DNA from: Deltaproteobacteria bacterium RIFOXYD12_FULL_50_9
GTDB lineage: Bacteria; Desulfobacterota; Desulfobulbia; Desulfobulbales; CALZHT01
DNA length: 7,638 nt
Reading direction: 5' to 3'
NCBI GenBank assembly: GCA_001799225.1
Contig: MGTA01000018.1
Coordinates: 210 to 7,847, forward strand
This document shows positions 5,883 through 7,638 of the stretch, one piece after another (positions within the stretch are counted from its first letter, which is position 1; each line of letters begins with the position of its first letter). Both the position numbers and the translations under genes were made by a program. Under the pieces are notes generated by a model. It was not told the DNA's origin. It saw only the letters and a program-made list of their open reading frames with translations, and searched no databases.

Positions 5883-6449
5883 TCAAACATGACCGAACGG
5901 TTTTTGGATCAAGCCGGGGTTCTCATGGTCCGAATCCCATTTTAAAGGGTTATTGACAATGTATTCGCGAACAAACGCAAATTCACGTTCTCCACGGATA
6001 ACCCGTTCGAAATAATTACGCTGCCAGACTGGGCACCCTGGTGTCTTTCGCATTTCATTGATGCGACGGCTTGAAAAGGTTTTGAATCCCCGAATGATTT
6101 CAGGCAATGCCTGTCTTTTTTCGGCAGAGACGTGATTTAATTGGGCGGACTGCAAACCTTGGGCGGGTTTAAAACCGGCCCCTACGATAATAATGACACC
6201 GTGAATATGATTTGGCATGACAATAAATGCGTCCAATTCAATCTGGTTGTAATGATTGGGCAAATCTTCCCATACGGCATGAACATTCCGTCCCGTCTCA
6301 GATAACCGCATGACCCCGTCAATGATTTCGCCAAACAGGCATTCACGCTGCCAAACACATATCGTCACGAAATACGCGCCGGCTTGGGAATAATCATGGT
6401 TCCGCAGACGGATGGATTGACGATGATGAATCTCGGGATTGAATGTCAT
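5883..6449 (-). CDS. REP-associated tyrosine transposase (RAYT, IS200/Y1 HUH family)
   Basis: A 188-residue Y1-type HUH single-strand DNA transposase related to IS200/IS605 TnpA. RAYTs such as E. coli TnpA-REP bind and cleave GTAG-footed palindromic repeats. Visible signatures are the N-terminal RLRNHDYSQAGAYFVTICV, the HUH pair His81/His83 in MPNHIHGV, and the catalytic Tyr146 in VWQRNYFERVIRGE, followed by REYIVNNPLKW. Residues 89-103 (VGAGFKPAQGLQSAQ) are encoded by a repeat copy lying inside the gene, in frame. The ATG at 6449 starts the conserved part; an upstream in-frame ATG at 6524 would add 25 residues translated from a repeat and is less likely. The C-terminal residues (about 178-188) read through sequence resembling the array spacer. 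All catalytic residues are present, so it may be active. Confidence 0.92.
   Translation of the reverse strand: MTFNPEIHHRQSIRLRNHDYSQAGAYFVTICVWQRECLFGEIIDGVMRLSETGRNVHAVWEDLPNHYNQIELDAFIVMPNHIHGVIIIVGAGFKPAQGLQSAQLNHVSAEKRQALPEIIRGFKTFSSRRINEMRKTPGCPVWQRNYFERVIRGEREFAFVREYIVNNPLKWDSDHENPGLIQKPFGHV
6141..6186 (-). repeat. REP copy inside the RAYT reading frame
   Basis: On the minus strand bases 6185-6161 read GTAG plus the GGGC...GCCC hairpin, with one C for G change in the stem. A truncated second copy (GGGCGGACTGCAAACC on the plus strand) lies at 6143-6158. Together they code VGAGFKPAQGLQSAQ just after the HUH motif, without a stop or frameshift. Confidence 0.85.
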
Positions 6450-6484
6450 GTGAACCCAATTTTCTGGAGATGGCCGAGGGTGTC

Positions 6485-6679
6485 GTAGGGGCGGGTTTGA
6501 AACCCGCCCTTGCAACTCATCCACAACCCATCATTCGCCAATCCTGTCCGACGGTTATTGGTTCAAAAGACCGGTTTTTGGGCGGGTTACAAACCCGCCC
6601 CTACCGACCCGCCGAACATGATCGGCGGGTGTTGGTTTGGGGCAGGGCCATTTTGGGCGGGTTACAAACCCGCCCCTAC
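6485..6679. repeat. GTAG-footed REP block C (F-R-R)
   Basis: Copies are forward 6485-6509 and reverse 6580-6604 and 6655-6679, all with intact GTAG feet. The F-to-R spacer is 70 bases and the R-to-R spacer exactly 50, as between R and the decayed r in blocks A and B. The R-to-R spacer contains a perfect 9-bp hairpin, ACCCGCCGA (6607-6615) with TCGGCGGGT (6622-6630). The last copy supplies the stop codon of the carboxyltransferase gene. Confidence 0.87.
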
Positions 6680-7638
6680 GCCTCGACTGCAATCTTGACT
6701 AACTTGTCGCCGGGCTTGACAGACTGCCCGACCTTGACCGAAACAGTCTGGACCTTGCCGCCGACCTCACTGGTTACCGGCGTCTGCATCTTCATGGCCT
6801 CCAGAATCACCAGCCGATCACCGGGCTGGACGACCTGGCCCACCTTGACGCTTACCTCACAGACATTGGCGGTAAACAGAGCACGGGCATCTCCGCCCTT
6901 GGCCAATTGGACAATCTCTTCCTTGCTGAGCTGCACCGGCCCGGCGCCGGCAGTGCCTTTGACTTCCGGTTTAAAGAGAAAGACGCGCTGATGATGGTCG
7001 ATATTCAGATAGATATTCGTCTCGCCGGATTCGTTTTTCTGTTCCGGACCGATCTCGATAAAGTGCTCCTTGCCGTTATGGTCCTTGAATTTCAGAGACT
7101 CGCCCAGCTTAAAGCCGTGCCGCCTGAAAAGAATGCTCGGCGGCAAAACATAGACCCGGCCGAACTTCTCCTCAAATTTATAAAAATTCACCGCATCGTT
7201 CGGATGCTGGAAATAGATGACCAACTGCTGTTCAGTGGGTTTGACCCCCAAGCGTTCGGTAAGTGTCCGGCGTTCTTGGTCAATATCAATATCGCCAACC
7301 GCCTCCATGCCGCCCTCTTTTTCCAGAATCTCCTGCCAGGTCGGGCCAAAAACCTTTTCATAGATCCAATCAGCCGGCCGATAAAAGGGAAATGGTCCAT
7401 ACTTGCCAAGCAGCAGATTCTTAAGGTCGCCGGACGGGTTACCGTAACGGTCGCCGCCCTGGACATTACTGACCGCGGTGGTCCAGATGATCTGAGAACC
7501 GGGCGTCACGCTCCAGAAGTTGCCAAGGTCAATCTGCACCTTCGGCAACTCGTCGTGCAGGATGGTCGGCATTTTGTTAAGAAAGCCACCCTTAACAGCC
7601 TGCTCAAAGCTGCTGCCCATGGCGCCACCCGGCAGCTT
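6676..7638 (-). CDS. Biotin-dependent carboxyltransferase, C-terminal part with biotinyl domain (pyruvate carboxylase/oxaloacetate decarboxylase type)
   Basis: The frame stays open to the window edge, so 320 C-terminal residues of a longer protein are seen; ATG codons inside are not the start. The left end has KLPGGAMGSSFEQ, the PGG region that closes the carboxyltransferase barrel of pyruvate carboxylases and oxaloacetate decarboxylase alpha subunits. Then VTPGSQIIWTTAVSNV and the conserved-carboxylase region (GDRYGNPSGDLKNLLLGKYG) follow. The last ~70 residues are a biotinyl/lipoyl hammerhead with EAMKMQ; the biotinylated Lys is codon 6790-6792, 38 residues from the end. The enzyme would move CO2 between biotin and pyruvate/oxaloacetate for anaplerosis or decarboxylation; which of these, and whether a biotin carboxylase domain is fused upstream, cannot be seen. 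The stop TAG lies within a REP foot. Confidence 0.88.
   Translation of the reverse strand, partial: KLPGGAMGSSFEQAVKGGFLNKMPTILHDELPKVQIDLGNFWSVTPGSQIIWTTAVSNVQGGDRYGNPSGDLKNLLLGKYGPFPFYRPADWIYEKVFGPTWQEILEKEGGMEAVGDIDIDQERRTLTERLGVKPTEQQLVIYFQHPNDAVNFYKFEEKFGRVYVLPPSILFRRHGFKLGESLKFKDHNGKEHFIEIGPEQKNESGETNIYLNIDHHQRVFLFKPEVKGTAGAGPVQLSKEEIVQLAKGGDARALFTANVCEVSVKVGQVVQPGDRLVILEAMKMQTPVTSEVGGKVQTVSVKVGQSVKPGDKLVKIAVEA

Noticed and set aside
6450..6524. N-terminal extension of the RAYT from ATG 6524
   Set aside because: The added 25 residues are largely translated from a REP copy; the conserved RAYT start fits ATG 6449.
6443..6991. Plus-strand frame antisense to the RAYT start and the carboxyltransferase gene
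   Set aside because: It is composed of translated repeats and the complement of the biotinyl domain gene.

Overview
The window looks like a chromosomal stretch of an anaerobic or facultatively anaerobic proteobacterium-like organism. NiFe-hydrogenase maturation genes sit beside an iron-dependent alcohol dehydrogenase and a biotin-dependent carboxyltransferase. GTAG-footed palindromic repeats with a REP-associated tyrosine transposase (RAYT) add to the picture. My best guess is a deltaproteobacterial (Desulfobacterota-type) genome of moderate GC. That is inference from gene style and repeat type; no 16S or marker gene is present.

Left part (1-1896). The 3' two thirds of hypD overlaps hypE by 4 bases (ATGA). 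Together they form the end of a hyp operon that builds the Fe(CN)2CO group of NiFe hydrogenases; HypE ends in the expected PRIC tail. Downstream is an inverted pair of GTAG-footed hairpins, one followed by a T tract, in the convergent gap before an iron-containing alcohol dehydrogenase on the minus strand (1923-3095).

Middle part (3096-5021). Divergent from the dehydrogenase are darP/yjgA (50S ribosome assembly factor) and, 4 bases later, a PCC/DUF296-domain protein, probably one transcript. A 361-base gap holds two hairpins (the second terminator-like) and a sigma70-like promoter. That promoter leads to a small stand-alone glycogen-binding (CBM48/AMPK-beta type) protein, which is followed by a clear intrinsic terminator.

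Right part (5022-6679). This accessory segment is dense in one palindromic repeat family: a GTAG foot followed by a GGGCGGG...CCCGCCC hairpin. Copies are arranged in blocks with a repeated forward-reverse-reverse order and homologous spacers. The segment also holds an 8-bp tandem repeat, a small hydrophobic ORF that runs into a repeat, and a RAYT gene on the minus strand. The RAYT carries a copy of the repeat inside its own reading frame. The layout fits a RAYT and the elements it mobilises, as in the E. coli REP/TnpA-REP model.

Far right (6676-7638). The C-terminal part of a pyruvate carboxylase/oxaloacetate decarboxylase-like carboxyltransferase, with its biotinyl domain, is on the minus strand. 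Its stop codon is the TAG of a repeat's GTAG foot.
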